A stretch of DNA of 64,000 nucleotides from Candidatus Fermentibacterota bacterium (GCA_002748705.1 PDSZ01000012.1:1-64000), one strand, 5' to 3'; positions 26,710 through 35,151 are shown, numbered from the stretch's first letter. Notes: generated by a model from the sequence alone, not told the origin. Numbers and translations: made by a program.

Positions 26710-27326
26710 TATTCAGTACCTCCCAGGTAGCTTCGCTCAATACCGAAGATCATTCGAAGGGAGGTTGCCACCATACCCATGGCAGCTCCTATCATTACAG
26801 CTCGCTGGCCTGCCAGGTTGGGAACCTGCATTATCCACTCGCTGATAAGAGGTATCTTGTTCCAGATCATCGCACCAATGGGAACCCTGCCGAGCATGAC
26901 GATGAAAGCACTTGCCAGAAGCAGTGTAGCTCGCCAGTTATTTGCTCTGAAGGCTCTGAAGGCCGCGCTTGCCACAAAGAAGGCAAGCAGACTGAACATG
27001 GTGGCGCCCATTGGAACCATCATGGACTGGAACATGAAATCAAATGGCTGACCGGGCTCTATGCCCATGGCCAGACCTGTGATAATCATTGCGGAAAATC
27101 CCGCAATGGTTACCGGACTGTACTTCCAGTTCTTTGCCTTGAACCGGATCTTGTGTATGTGCACATTCATAAGGTTGATGGCACCAAGGAAAATTGCCGC
27201 ACTGGCAACTATCATATACCATTCCTGAAGGCTCTCACCAAGGGACTGGGTGGCTGGAACGAAGAACTGCAGAATCATTATCATTCCGGCCACGAATGTT
27301 ATGGCAAGGGGTATTACTAGTCTCAT
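26709..27326 (-). CDS. Polytopic membrane protein of the unknown cluster (second gene)
   Basis: The 205-residue protein has about five transmembrane helices (VIPLAITFVAGMIMILQFF, YMIVASAAIFLGAINLM, TIAGFSAMIITGLAMGI, TMFSLLAFFVASAAFRA, AVMIGAAMGMVATSL). The conserved-looking loop NVHIHKIRFKAKNW lies on the cytoplasmic side. There is no named family to my knowledge. It begins 10 nt after the first gene of the cluster. Confidence 0.7.
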   Translation of the reverse strand: MRLVIPLAITFVAGMIMILQFFVPATQSLGESLQEWYMIVASAAIFLGAINLMNVHIHKIRFKAKNWKYSPVTIAGFSAMIITGLAMGIEPGQPFDFMFQSMMVPMGATMFSLLAFFVASAAFRAFRANNWRATLLLASAFIVMLGRVPIGAMIWNKIPLISEWIMQVPNLAGQRAVMIGAAMGMVATSLRMIFGIERSYLGGTE

Positions 27327-27336
27327 TCACAGCCTC

Positions 27337-28536
27337 CTATTCCACTGCGGTTATGGTTCTGAGGAAATCAGCAACCTTCGCAGCAGGTTCCCAGCCCTGT
27401 CCTATGGTTGCAGAAAGAACACCAAGAACTATTACTGTCATGAAGAAGAGCTTTGCCACATCCTGTCCTCTCAGACTGCCCAGAAGCCTGGGTTCCTTTG
27501 ACAGATACGCACTTGCAGCGAAAAGTTCTTCACCGATAAGGGTGTAGTCGCATGCTGCAACAAAAAACGGAATTTGACTGGGCATTGCTGTACCGGCAAT
27601 CTGTATTGCGCCTACGCTTCTTCCAGTTTCTGCAAGAATCAGACTCTCGGCATAGAATGTACCAAGCATAAAAATAGCAGCCGGTTTCTCGCGGACCATG
27701 ATACCGTCCACACCGGCAGCATATCCGAACTGATCATCGGTAATGTAGTTTACATTATCACGGACATATGCGTCAGGTCTGCCTACCTGAATGTAGGACT
27801 CTTTCACCACTTCCTGTGCAACACTCATAACAACCGAACGGCATGTGGGAACCATTAGAGGAGAACCGTACTCGGCAGTCTTCATTGCAACACGGCCAAG
27901 AATCACCATACTGGCGATTGTCTGAATATCATCCATGTCCATGATACCAGGGATGTAAAGCACAGGACGGCCCATTTCTGTAGCCCTTCCAACTGCGTCT
28001 TCCACAGCAGTGAGACCGGCAATGCGCCTGATATAAAGTTCCTTACCCTTTTTCCCCTGCTCAATGAAGAAAAGAATAACAAGGCAGACAAGAACCAGAA
28101 TTACCAGCATGCCGATTCTTCCCGAGTGTATCCACTGCTTTTGAGGAACAGCGGTAACCGCTTCAGAGGGCTCTGTACCGGAGCCTCCGTACATGGGAAT
28201 TATCCGGTAGGAGTAGGTTTCTCCGTCGGTGAGACCCTGTGAGTCTGTTCTGCTGCCTGAGAGCGGCGTAAGAAAAGCTATGGCAATCCATTCTCCGTCT
28301 GCACCGGCTCTCTCAAGCATGAGAGAATCAGGCAGTTCTACATCTTCAGCAACTATCCATGATAGATTCACACCTCCCCCTGCGTCATTTGGAGCATCTT
28401 CAGCGATCAGACTTGTGATGACACAGTCACCGCAGGGCTCCAGGCATTCACAGAGCCGGCTGTCGTGGCCTCCGCAGCTGCATTGAGCCCAGGCCAACCC
28501 AGAGAGAATTATCAGTGGAACAAGCAGTTTTCCCAT
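27337..28536 (-). CDS. Fibronectin-type plus DUF6754-like membrane protein (first gene of the cluster)
   Basis: The 399-residue protein has a signal peptide (LLVPLIILSGLAWA) followed by a Cys-rich short segment (CSCGGHDSRLCECLEPCGDC). A fibronectin III-like domain follows (VNLSWIVAEDVELPDSLMLER, YSYRIIPMYGG), then a transmembrane helix (IGMLVILVLVCLVILFFI), and a cytoplasmic domain (GRPVLYIPGIMDMDDIQTIAS, SVVMSVAQEVVKESYIQVGR, GVDGIMVREKPAAIFMLGTFYAES) that resembles the DUF6754 family, before a last helix. Three further membrane genes follow with overlaps or short gaps. The role is unknown. Confidence 0.68.
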   Translation of the reverse strand: MGKLLVPLIILSGLAWAQCSCGGHDSRLCECLEPCGDCVITSLIAEDAPNDAGGGVNLSWIVAEDVELPDSLMLERAGADGEWIAIAFLTPLSGSRTDSQGLTDGETYSYRIIPMYGGSGTEPSEAVTAVPQKQWIHSGRIGMLVILVLVCLVILFFIEQGKKGKELYIRRIAGLTAVEDAVGRATEMGRPVLYIPGIMDMDDIQTIASMVILGRVAMKTAEYGSPLMVPTCRSVVMSVAQEVVKESYIQVGRPDAYVRDNVNYITDDQFGYAAGVDGIMVREKPAAIFMLGTFYAESLILAETGRSVGAIQIAGTAMPSQIPFFVAACDYTLIGEELFAASAYLSKEPRLLGSLRGQDVAKLFFMTVIVLGVLSATIGQGWEPAAKVADFLRTITAVE

Positions 28537-28771
28537 TCCTCACACCCCTTTCGTTAAGTGGAATTGCAGTATTCTTAAAGAAGATAATACTTCAGAGAAC
28601 GGAACCTCCGCAACTACTAAGAAAATGGAGGGATTACTGTCCTGTAATCGGCAGGCAGACAATGCCACCGAAATTAGTAAGAGCGCCAACTGAAATGCAC
28701 ATTATCTGTTCTCAGTGAAAGCTGCACACAACTGAGAAACCTTCTATGAAGCAGGTGTCACTTTTCCAGAC

Positions 28772-28800
28772 TTGACGATTAAACTTGTATTTTATATTAA
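28772..28800 (+). promoter_or_regulatory. Candidate sigma-70 promoter for the ABC-F gene
   Basis: TTGACG (28772-28777) is followed, after 15 to 17 nt depending on the hexamer chosen, by an AT block TTTATATTAA that offers TATATT or TATTAA as the -10. It lies about 30 nt before a short leader ORF and 80-110 nt before the ABC-F start. The remaining gap from 28537 holds no gene. Confidence 0.45.
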
Positions 28801-28827
28801 TCAGTCTTCAAGAACGGAGGGAAAAGC

Positions 28828-28845
28828 ATGAATAATTCTTTCTGA
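28828..28845 (+). CDS. Possible five-residue leader peptide upstream of the ABC-F gene
   Basis: ATG-AAT-AAT-TCT-TTC-TGA encodes Met-Asn-Asn-Ser-Phe and has a near-perfect ribosome site (CGGAGGG, 28815-28821) 6 nt upstream. That is stronger than the site of the main gene 35 nt later. Downstream, GAAAAAG (28844-28850) could pair with CTTTTC before the main start. Short translated leaders commonly control antibiotic-responsive ABC-F genes by ribosome stalling. Peptide function here is inference. Confidence 0.4.
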   Translation: MNNSF

Positions 28846-28880
28846 AAAAGCCGTACTGACTCTTTTCTGAAAGGATTGCC

Positions 28881-30389
28881 ATGCAGAAACTCTCTTTTTC
28901 CCATGTTACATACACATATTCCGGTTCAATCAATCCCGCAGTTACAAATCTGACTTTTACGATCAGACCGGGCTGGACAGCATTAGCGGGAGCAAATGGA
29001 TGCGGTAAAACCACATCACTGAAGCTTGCCTGCGGATTGCTTTCCCCTGATTCCGGATCAATCAGCCTTCCAGGTAAAGCGGTCTACTGCGCCCAGCGAA
29101 CAGACTCTCCTCCAGAGGGTCTGAATGATTTCATCTTCAACTGGAACCGTGAAGCTATCTCCATAAGGGAGGCGCTCAAACTGGAAGACAACTGGCCTGA
29201 AAGGTGGCACAGTCTTTCGCATGGAGAGAGGAAGAGGCTTCAGATAGCCGTTGCCTTAATGGAACATCCTGCAGTACTGGCACTGGATGAACCTTTCAAC
29301 CATGTGGATACCCGGGGAAGGGAGACTATTCTCAAAGCAATGGCTTCGTTTCCAGGATGGGGTCTTCTGGTAAGCCATGACAGACAGGCAATGGACTCGA
29401 TATGCAAAAACACGGTACTGTTCAGATCGGACAGAATACACTTCTACAAGGCCGGCTACTCCAGGGCGGTAAAGGAAGAAGAATGTGAACGAAACCTTCT
29501 TGTAAAGCAGAAAAGGGAAGCCTGTGCAGATTATCTCAAAAAGAAGAGAGATGCCAGAAAAAAGATGATCAGGGCAAGAACCATACAGGCCCATGCATCA
29601 AAAAACAGAATGTCCTTTAAAGATATTTGTACTCTTGGCGTAGATGGCCCTTCCAGAGTGGACGGAATTGTACAGAAGGCCGGACGGAGAAGCCGCGAAG
29701 CAGCAGCCCGCGCTGAAAGAGCCAAAGAAAAAATGGAGTCAATTACCTACAGGAAACTGCACAGAAGCGGCATTGAACTTGACGGAGACAGGTCAGAAAG
29801 AAACAGCCTGCTTGATCTTCCTGGGGGCTCGTTTCAGGCAGGGAAAAAATGCATTTCTCACAGTGAACTGACTATCTCTCCTTCTGACACAATAGCAGTC
29901 ACAGGCCCCAACGGTTCAGGCAAGACCACCCTTCTGAACAGACTTCAGCCTCTCCTGAACTGCCCTGATGAAAAACTGATCTGGATACCACAGGAGATCA
30001 CTGCCGAAGAGTCTTCCCGATGTCTTGAGAAAGCAAGGAAGCTGTCAGGAGAGGAACTGGGAACTGTGATGACCTTTGTAAGAAGGCTGGGAAGCGATCC
30101 TGAAAGACTTCTTGATTCTTCAGTTCCCAGCCCCGGAGAAACCAGAAAACTGATACTGGCAACTGGCCTGTCACGAAGTCCGTGGCTTGTTGTGATGGAT
30201 GAACCCACAAACCATATGGACCTGCCCTCTATTCACTGTCTTGAGGAAGCCCTGAGCGACTTTCAGGGAGCACTGCTCCTTGTCAGCCATGACAGGGAGT
30301 TCCTGAGAAATACCACATCAATTGAATGGAAAATCGCCGGAAACAGGATAAATGTCAGATATTCAGGCAACACCTGGAAGGAATGCTGA
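28881..30389 (+). CDS. ABC-F family ATPase
   Basis: The 502-residue protein has two ABC cassettes and no transmembrane segment, the ABC-F layout. Cassette 1: Walker A GANGCGKTT, signature LSHGERKRLQIAVAL, Walker B VLALDEPFNHVD, switch His in LLVSHDRQ. Cassette 2: GPNGSGKTT, SPGETRKLILATGL, LVVMDEPTNHMD, LLVSHDREFL. A basic, helical linker (KQKREACADYLKKKRDARKKM) connects them. ABC-F proteins bind the ribosomal E site and either relieve stalling or protect against antibiotics. The second signature (SPGET rather than LSGGE) is degenerate. Which ABC-F subgroup it belongs to cannot be decided by eye. Confidence 0.9.
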   Translation: MQKLSFSHVTYTYSGSINPAVTNLTFTIRPGWTALAGANGCGKTTSLKLACGLLSPDSGSISLPGKAVYCAQRTDSPPEGLNDFIFNWNREAISIREALKLEDNWPERWHSLSHGERKRLQIAVALMEHPAVLALDEPFNHVDTRGRETILKAMASFPGWGLLVSHDRQAMDSICKNTVLFRSDRIHFYKAGYSRAVKEEECERNLLVKQKREACADYLKKKRDARKKMIRARTIQAHASKNRMSFKDICTLGVDGPSRVDGIVQKAGRRSREAAARAERAKEKMESITYRKLHRSGIELDGDRSERNSLLDLPGGSFQAGKKCISHSELTISPSDTIAVTGPNGSGKTTLLNRLQPLLNCPDEKLIWIPQEITAEESSRCLEKARKLSGEELGTVMTFVRRLGSDPERLLDSSVPSPGETRKLILATGLSRSPWLVVMDEPTNHMDLPSIHCLEEALSDFQGALLLVSHDREFLRNTTSIEWKIAGNRINVRYSGNTWKEC

Positions 30390-30842
30390 TAACGGAACTG
30401 GAGGTCAGAACAGCCATTGAGAGGGACTTTCCTGAACCTGCGGAGTTAAGCAGGAAAACCCGGGACGGCGAGGACTACCTTGAGAAGGTCTCAGGAGCAT
30501 GGCTCAGGAACGGCCTCTTCATTGTGGGAGTGCCGGCGGAAAGGTTATTGCCTGCGGCAGGATAAGGGAATGCCAGGCAGGTGGCCTGGCTGGAGGGTCT
30601 TCGGGTACACCCTGGATTTCATAAAAGGGGTACGGAAAATCATCAGCAGGAGAATTCTTGATATTGCCATTGAGAAAACCGGCTTCGGCCACTTCACCGG
30701 AATTGAAATTGCAGCCTGTTCACACTATGTGGAAAGCAGGAGCATCTCGGCGAAACAGGGTTTTCGTATTGCTGAGTGGTTCCATGTTGTTCACAGGGAA
30801 GGCTTCTTCAGATGTCTCTGTCATTCGCTAAAACTACTCTAA
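30383..30842 (+). pseudogene. Decayed GNAT-type acetyltransferase
   Basis: Starting around the end of the ABC-F gene, three frames must be joined to read one protein: MLITELEVRTAIERDFPEP then RNGLFIV, next GKVIACGRIRECQAG, next WLEGLRVHPGFHKRG, and last ILDIAIEKTGFGHFTGIEIA and SISAKQGFRIAEWFHV. The order V-x-P-x-(2)-(K/R)-x-G then A-x(n)-G-F-x matches the acetyl-CoA binding core of GNAT enzymes. At least two frameshifts break it. Identification is by motif order only. Confidence 0.55.
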
Positions 30843-30922
30843 ACATCTGGAAATTCATCAATGAGTTCTTCTGGATTACACTTAAACAAGACTTCATTCA
30901 ATCTGAATAACCTGCCCATTAC

Positions 30923-31996
30923 CTAAATTCTCTCGTAAACACGAATGCAGGATGTATCCCGGTCAATGGCCGCAAGCTTACCATCCTGTGTGCAGGTAGT
31001 GTACTTGCACTTCTCAAGGAGTATAACATACGCACAAAGAAAGTCACCATCCCAGTTATACCGATCAATGACTGTTACCGGTGCCATCAATGCGTCATCA
31101 AAATTCCAGAACTCCTTCTCTGCAGTAAAGGGCATAAGCCTGACACTTATCATTCCCTGGGAATCCAAGAAGGTGTTACCGATTATTGGCACTACTCTGG
31201 CAACATGCTCTCCCTGATCAGTGCTACTATACTGAATAGTTGGATAATCTATTGGAAAGTTCCTTAGCTCATACTCCCTGTAGGATAGAAGATCGCTGTC
31301 AACAATCACGAACTCCTCACCAATAGTCGTAAACACCGCAATCTCTCCGCTATTATTAGAGGTACCCGTAAGGTATACGCAAAATGAGTCATTCCAAGTA
31401 TCTATCGTAGCTGACTTCACCAGGTCACCACGATAGTCGTACTCCTGAAGCTGGTCAGCATCAAGACAACCGGACATCACTATAATGCTCGTATCCGTAT
31501 GAGCCACTGTTGACTGAAGAAACTGCATCTCTACACTAGCGACATACTCACCGGAATGAGTGATGATATCAACTCTGCCAAGCTGAATGTCACTCACCGC
31601 AACATAAGCACCAAAAACTACAACATCAGAAATCATGAGAAATGATCCAGATCCTTCTCCCTGCACACCATAACTCCATAGCACATCTTCTTCTTGATTA
31701 ACACACACCAGACACTGCCGGGAAGCATCGGTTACGAGCATGCTGTCACCAATAAATGCAACGCTTTTAGCGTTGTAGATAACCGGATCGCTTCCGTCTT
31801 CCTCGGCAAATGAGGCAACGAGAGAATACTCAGCAAAGCAGCCATCTTCATCATAAAGCAGGCCTTGTTCACCTTCGTTTGCCCATCTGTACCAGCTGTG
31901 TAAGTCGCTCTCCTCAGAAGCGCAGCGCACAGACACCAGCACCAGCACGGTAACCAATACTCCCTTATGAGATATTCTTCTAAAGAATCTATTCAT
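30923..31996 (-). CDS. Six-bladed beta-propeller lipoprotein
   Basis: The start at 31996 gives a 357-residue protein with a lipoprotein-type signal (GVLVTVLVLVSVRC). The body repeats propeller-blade units: AKSVAFIGDSMLVTDASRQCLVCVN, ISDVVVFGAYVAVSDIQLGRVDIIT, HTDTSIIVMSG. This resembles the 6-bladed beta-propeller (NHL-like) lipoproteins of Bacteroidetes, which are often next to radical SAM/SPASM peptide maturases. A SPASM-domain remnant does lie directly upstream and overlaps the start by a few bases. The Met at 32050 is in frame but too far from the signal. Confidence 0.68.
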   Translation of the reverse strand: MNRFFRRISHKGVLVTVLVLVSVRCASEESDLHSWYRWANEGEQGLLYDEDGCFAEYSLVASFAEEDGSDPVIYNAKSVAFIGDSMLVTDASRQCLVCVNQEEDVLWSYGVQGEGSGSFLMISDVVVFGAYVAVSDIQLGRVDIITHSGEYVASVEMQFLQSTVAHTDTSIIVMSGCLDADQLQEYDYRGDLVKSATIDTWNDSFCVYLTGTSNNSGEIAVFTTIGEEFVIVDSDLLSYREYELRNFPIDYPTIQYSSTDQGEHVARVVPIIGNTFLDSQGMISVRLMPFTAEKEFWNFDDALMAPVTVIDRYNWDGDFLCAYVILLEKCKYTTCTQDGKLAAIDRDTSCIRVYERI

Positions 31997-32240
31997 AACA
32001 TGATCCAATGCTCCAGGTGAGCAGGGAAAGACTACCTTTATCATGGCCATCAGCGCTTAACCAGTTCCGGGCTTTCTGTAGAGCAATCTGAATAATCTGC
32101 TGCTTCTTTCGTCGGCAATACATATCACCAACATAACTCTCAGGAATCCTGTTCTTCAAAACAGCAATTCCTCTGCATCCACTAAGGCATAGCTCGAAAA
32201 ACATGCAATCGACACATTTATGAATCCTAAGCTGAACGAT
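31989..32240 (-). pseudogene. C-terminal remnant of a radical SAM/SPASM peptide maturase
   Basis: Reading on the minus strand from about 32240: KCVDCMFFELCLSGCRG, that is Cys-x2-Cys-x5-Cys-x3-Cys, the SPASM [4Fe-4S] motif, then about 60 more residues to a stop that overlaps the propeller lipoprotein start. The N-terminal radical SAM core is absent. An in-frame TAA stands exactly where the repeat at 32237 begins, so a mobile-element event removed the 5' part. Confidence 0.65.
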
Positions 32241-32455
32241 TTAAGGGGAAGCACCCAACCTTGAACCGAGGTTAAGTTATTGTTATATTTGGGAATAACA
32301 AAACTCAAATAAGTATCCACAAACTCACTCCACAAGTGAAAGTCGATTCATGACTAATATTCCAAATTCTCAGGAACACGCAAGTCCCATCCAAGGCATT
32401 GAGACTGCTGACGATACACTTACACCTAACCGGAGCGATTTAAGGAGAAGCACCC
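32237..32455. repeat. 20-bp direct repeats bounding an unexplained 219-bp segment
   Basis: CGATTTAAGGGGAAGCACCC (32237-32256) and CGATTTAAGGAGAAGCACCC (32436-32455) differ at one base. The left copy cuts the SPASM remnant; the right copy abuts an IS200-type end. The segment between has no open frame and is AT-rich. It may be a small non-autonomous element or the scar of one. Confidence 0.5.
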
Positions 32456-32467
32456 CATAAAGGAAAT

Positions 32468-32515
32468 GGCTTCGCCTGAAGGCGAGGGATTTTACCCATC
32501 CACGGGGCAGGACAC
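32468..32515. mobile_element. Orphan IS200/IS605-type end
   Basis: GGCTTCGCCTGAAGGCGAGG followed by GATTTTACCCATCC is nearly identical to 7855-7888, one end of the intact IS200-type element in this window. No transposase is attached. The remaining gap to 32687 shows nothing recognisable. Confidence 0.6.
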
Positions 32516-32687
32516 TGATTTCTTACTCTCGAAATGTGAAGGATAATGGTCTTGCCAGCCATTGTCTGTCTTAGTTGAAATCACTCTTGTGCTTTGAAGA
32601 CTATCCTTCAGGTGAGCACGGCCAGGGAGTTTATTCACTATCCAGTAATATTTCATTCCAGTTTTGCCTCTAACTGGAAATTTATGT

Positions 32688-34017
32688 TCACTGGTGTCCC
32701 ATCTTAACTAGAAGAGGGACAACTGGTTACAGTTTTTATTATCAGCCTCCTGAAGATCTCTTTTCGTAAGTAGTTGCTGCAGTTCATCATAACACATAAC
32801 ATTAACGCTGAGAACCTGTAGAATGTTGTAGAGGCTGCAGTCTTCAAGGTTCAGCCGCTTTCGGATGATCGCTACCAGCACATAGACGCATACTCCAATC
32901 CAGATCTGGGTCTTTACCGCATTCATGGTATGTCCGAAGAATCTCTTGATCTACAGGTGTTGCTTGATCCACTTAAAGAACAGCTCTATCTGCCAACGCC
33001 CTTTGTACAGTGCGGCAATAGTATTTGCAGGCAGCTTGAAGTTGTTTGTCAGGAACTTGTACACCCTGCCTTCCTCTGGATCTCTGTACCGAACTCTGCG
33101 GAGAACGGTAGGGTACTTTTCAAAACTGGCAGGTTCTTCCGCAAACACAACCTGATCTGAGAGAATACCGGTCTCTTCGGGATCCCTTGGTCTGGAATAC
33201 CGTCGCTTGAGCTTGACATTCCTCTTGACTCTTGTGACGAAGAAAGCTCCACCTTGAGCTACTCTGTAAAGCCGCCCAAAGTCCATGTAGCCCATATCCA
33301 TGACGTAGATTGCTCCGGGCTCCAGGATGATCCGGTCGAGGACATTGACATCGTGTGGCTTTGCTGAGGTGATATCGATGAATGTGGGAATGGAGCTTGA
33401 GAGTTCAAGGAGCGTGTGAAGTTTGATTCCTGCCTTTGTCTCTCGAAATTCAGCCCATGGGAACAGGGACAAGGACATTGAGATGGTGGTTGAATCCAGG
33501 GCGTATACCGGCTCGGATATCTCATTGCAGAATTTGTCACCGGCGTACAGCTCTCTCGCTGTGTCGATAAGAACCTTACCGAGATCTGAGTAGATCCTCC
33601 AGTCGCGTTTCATATTGGCATTTGAGAGATTGTTCAGGGATACCTTGCCTCCTCTGAAACCCATGTGATAGAGCTTGTTTTCGTTCGCCCTAAGGCAGTT
33701 GATGATATCCCTGAGACTGTTCCTGTAGGTCAGCTGTCCGAAGGACATACAGTAAAACTGGCTCTTGCAGGTGAAATGCTGAACCTTGTAATCCCCGGAA
33801 TACTCCCTGACAATCCGTGCAAATGCCTTGTGTGGAAAATGATCCATGAGTTGAGAAAAGATGAGACGCCCCGAATACATACTTGCTCCATTCTGCAATG
33901 AAGCTACAAGATGCTTCTATGAGGCGATTCAAGTCGATACCCGCCCAATCTCTTTCTATCTTAGATTGCTTTAAGATGTTACGGAGCTGGTGTGGTCAAA
34001 CATTGGGACACCAGTGA
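32688..34017 (-). mobile_element. IS4-type insertion sequence
   Basis: The 1330-bp element ends in the 14-bp perfect inverted repeats TCACTGGTGTCCCA (32688-32701) and TGGGACACCAGTGA (34004-34017). It encloses one transposase frame on the minus strand that has an internal stop. I see no target duplication flanking it. A degenerate relative lies at 48669-50448. Confidence 0.85.
32708..33898 (-). pseudogene. IS4-family DDE transposase with one in-frame stop
   Basis: Residues 1-315 carry the DDE residues: YALDSTTISMSLSLFPWAEF (first Asp), YVMDMGYMDFGRLY (second Asp) and the Glu in YKGRWQIELFFKWIKQHL (the YREK-type motif). Right after KQHL is a TAG, then the frame continues without shift as IKRFFGHTMNAVKTQIWIGV to a natural end at 32708. 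Relatives have a sense codon there, so one substitution split the gene into 315 and 72-residue frames. The catalytic core is upstream of the stop. Confidence 0.85.
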
Positions 34018-34275
34018 TAAGCAGTGCTGAGCTTCGAACATATTCCAGGTCAACAGAGGAGAGTTGAAAAAGCTTCTGACCTGCCCTGGAACCTCCTGGA
34101 AAAAAGAGACCGCTTGAGGGCGTCTGCACAAAGATTTTCACCTGAATGGTTTTCTGAATTTGCACCGCAGATGTTGTTAAACCATTTCGGCAAGCTTCCG
34201 TTGCGCTATGGCTGTAATATAGTAATATTGTTGCAGTGATTCTGCTTCAATTGATTACCGGCTGAGGTGCTTGCG

Positions 34276-34311
34276 GCTGGGGCTTGCGGAGCTTTTTGAA
34301 ATCGGTACATT
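34276..34311 (+). repeat. Solitary, perfect copy of the CRISPR repeat
   Basis: All 36 bases match the repeat of the array at 36723, in the same orientation, starting GCTGGGGCTTGCGGAGC and ending GAAATCGGTACATT. No second repeat follows. Directly upstream, GCTGAGGTGCTTGCG (34261-34275) looks like a second, degenerate copy of the repeat's first half. It lies 135 nt before the first V4R gene and 2.4 kb from the array. The repeat ends in TACATT, which can act as a -10 box. The stretch 34018-34275 otherwise shows no identifiable gene. Confidence 0.92.
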
Positions 34312-34446
34312 AAAGCAGGGTTTTATGATTTGGTGAGGTGAGCTTTATCCTGGAAGAATGTCTATGTGAGTTTAGGTAACTAATTGAATCTGAAACAGTT
34401 AGCAGAAGAATACTATTCTTCATTCACAGAAAGGAAGGTTTGGAAG

Positions 34447-35094
34447 ATGCTTAAGTATGTCCAGTGTCCCGATTGGCTGGAACCTCTCTGCAAATCAGCA
34501 GAAGAACTTATTGTTCCCCAGTTTGAAAAACGCAGGTGGAATCCTGAGCGCGGAGCAGTGCTTCTAAGTGGCGAAAGATACATCATGTATCGCAGTGAAG
34601 CTGTAGCAGTGGCTCTCAGAGAGCAGCTTTCTCAGGTCATGGGACAGGGTGCAGGCATAGTAATGTATCAGTTTGGAAAGGCATGCGGCCGCTCAGATGC
34701 AAAATATTATTTTAATAAACTTCAAGTAGATGACTCTGAGCTTAAACACGCTATGGGTACTGTAGCCTGTGCTATGAACGGATTTGCTGTGGTCGAAGTG
34801 CTGCCGGAAAGCAAGCCTGTATTAAATAATGATTATCTTATGGTTTATCAGCACCATAATTCTTATGAAGCAGAGTCAAATCTGGATAAGGGCAATAAAT
34901 CCGACCAGGCTATTTGCTTCATGAATGCAGGATATTCCGCCGGGTGGTGTTCTGAAGCATCCGGAATGAATCTGGAAGCAAAGGAGATCACCTGCAGAGC
35001 AACAGGGGATTCTCAGTGCAGGTTTGTTCTGGCACCCCCTAACAGAATCCATAAAAGGGTAGAGGAGATAAGGAAGATATATCCAAGAAACTGA
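34447..35094 (+). CDS. XylR_N/V4R sensor-domain protein 1, next to the type II-C CRISPR locus
   Basis: The start at 34447 has AAGGAAGG upstream and aligns with the only possible start of its paralogue; an in-frame TTG at 34384 is not needed. The 215-residue protein has an N-terminal XylR_N-like half (GERYIMYRSEAVAVALREQL, GIVMYQFGKACGRSDA) and a C-terminal V4R domain (NAGYSAGWCSEASGMNLEAK, EITCRATGDSQC). Glu-x2-Cys-x7-Cys fits the zinc ligands of DmpR-type sensors. This fold binds small hydrophobic or aromatic ligands. There is no AAA+ or DNA-binding domain, so it is a stand-alone sensor. It is about two-thirds identical to the protein at 36069, without gaps. Its role beside CRISPR is unknown. 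Confidence 0.85.
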   Translation: MLKYVQCPDWLEPLCKSAEELIVPQFEKRRWNPERGAVLLSGERYIMYRSEAVAVALREQLSQVMGQGAGIVMYQFGKACGRSDAKYYFNKLQVDDSELKHAMGTVACAMNGFAVVEVLPESKPVLNNDYLMVYQHHNSYEAESNLDKGNKSDQAICFMNAGYSAGWCSEASGMNLEAKEITCRATGDSQCRFVLAPPNRIHKRVEEIRKIYPRN

Positions 35095-35151
35095 TAGAAG
35101 GAATTTCAAGCTGTACTAACAAAACTCTGATGCAGCTGTGACATTCAACAG

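Noticed and set aside
34024..34239. 71-codon plus-strand frame beginning inside the IS4 end region
   Set aside because: It has no recognisable motif, starts just past an inverted repeat and lacks a ribosome site; too weak to call a gene.
34276..34311. Solo repeat as the anti-repeat of a tracrRNA
   Set aside because: It is identical to the array repeat in the same orientation, and a much better tracrRNA with wobble pairing, promoter and terminator exists at 41662.
34384..34446. 21-codon N-terminal extension of V4R protein 1 from a TTG
   Set aside because: No ribosome site before the TTG. The paralogue cannot be extended, and AAGGAAGG precedes the ATG at 34447.
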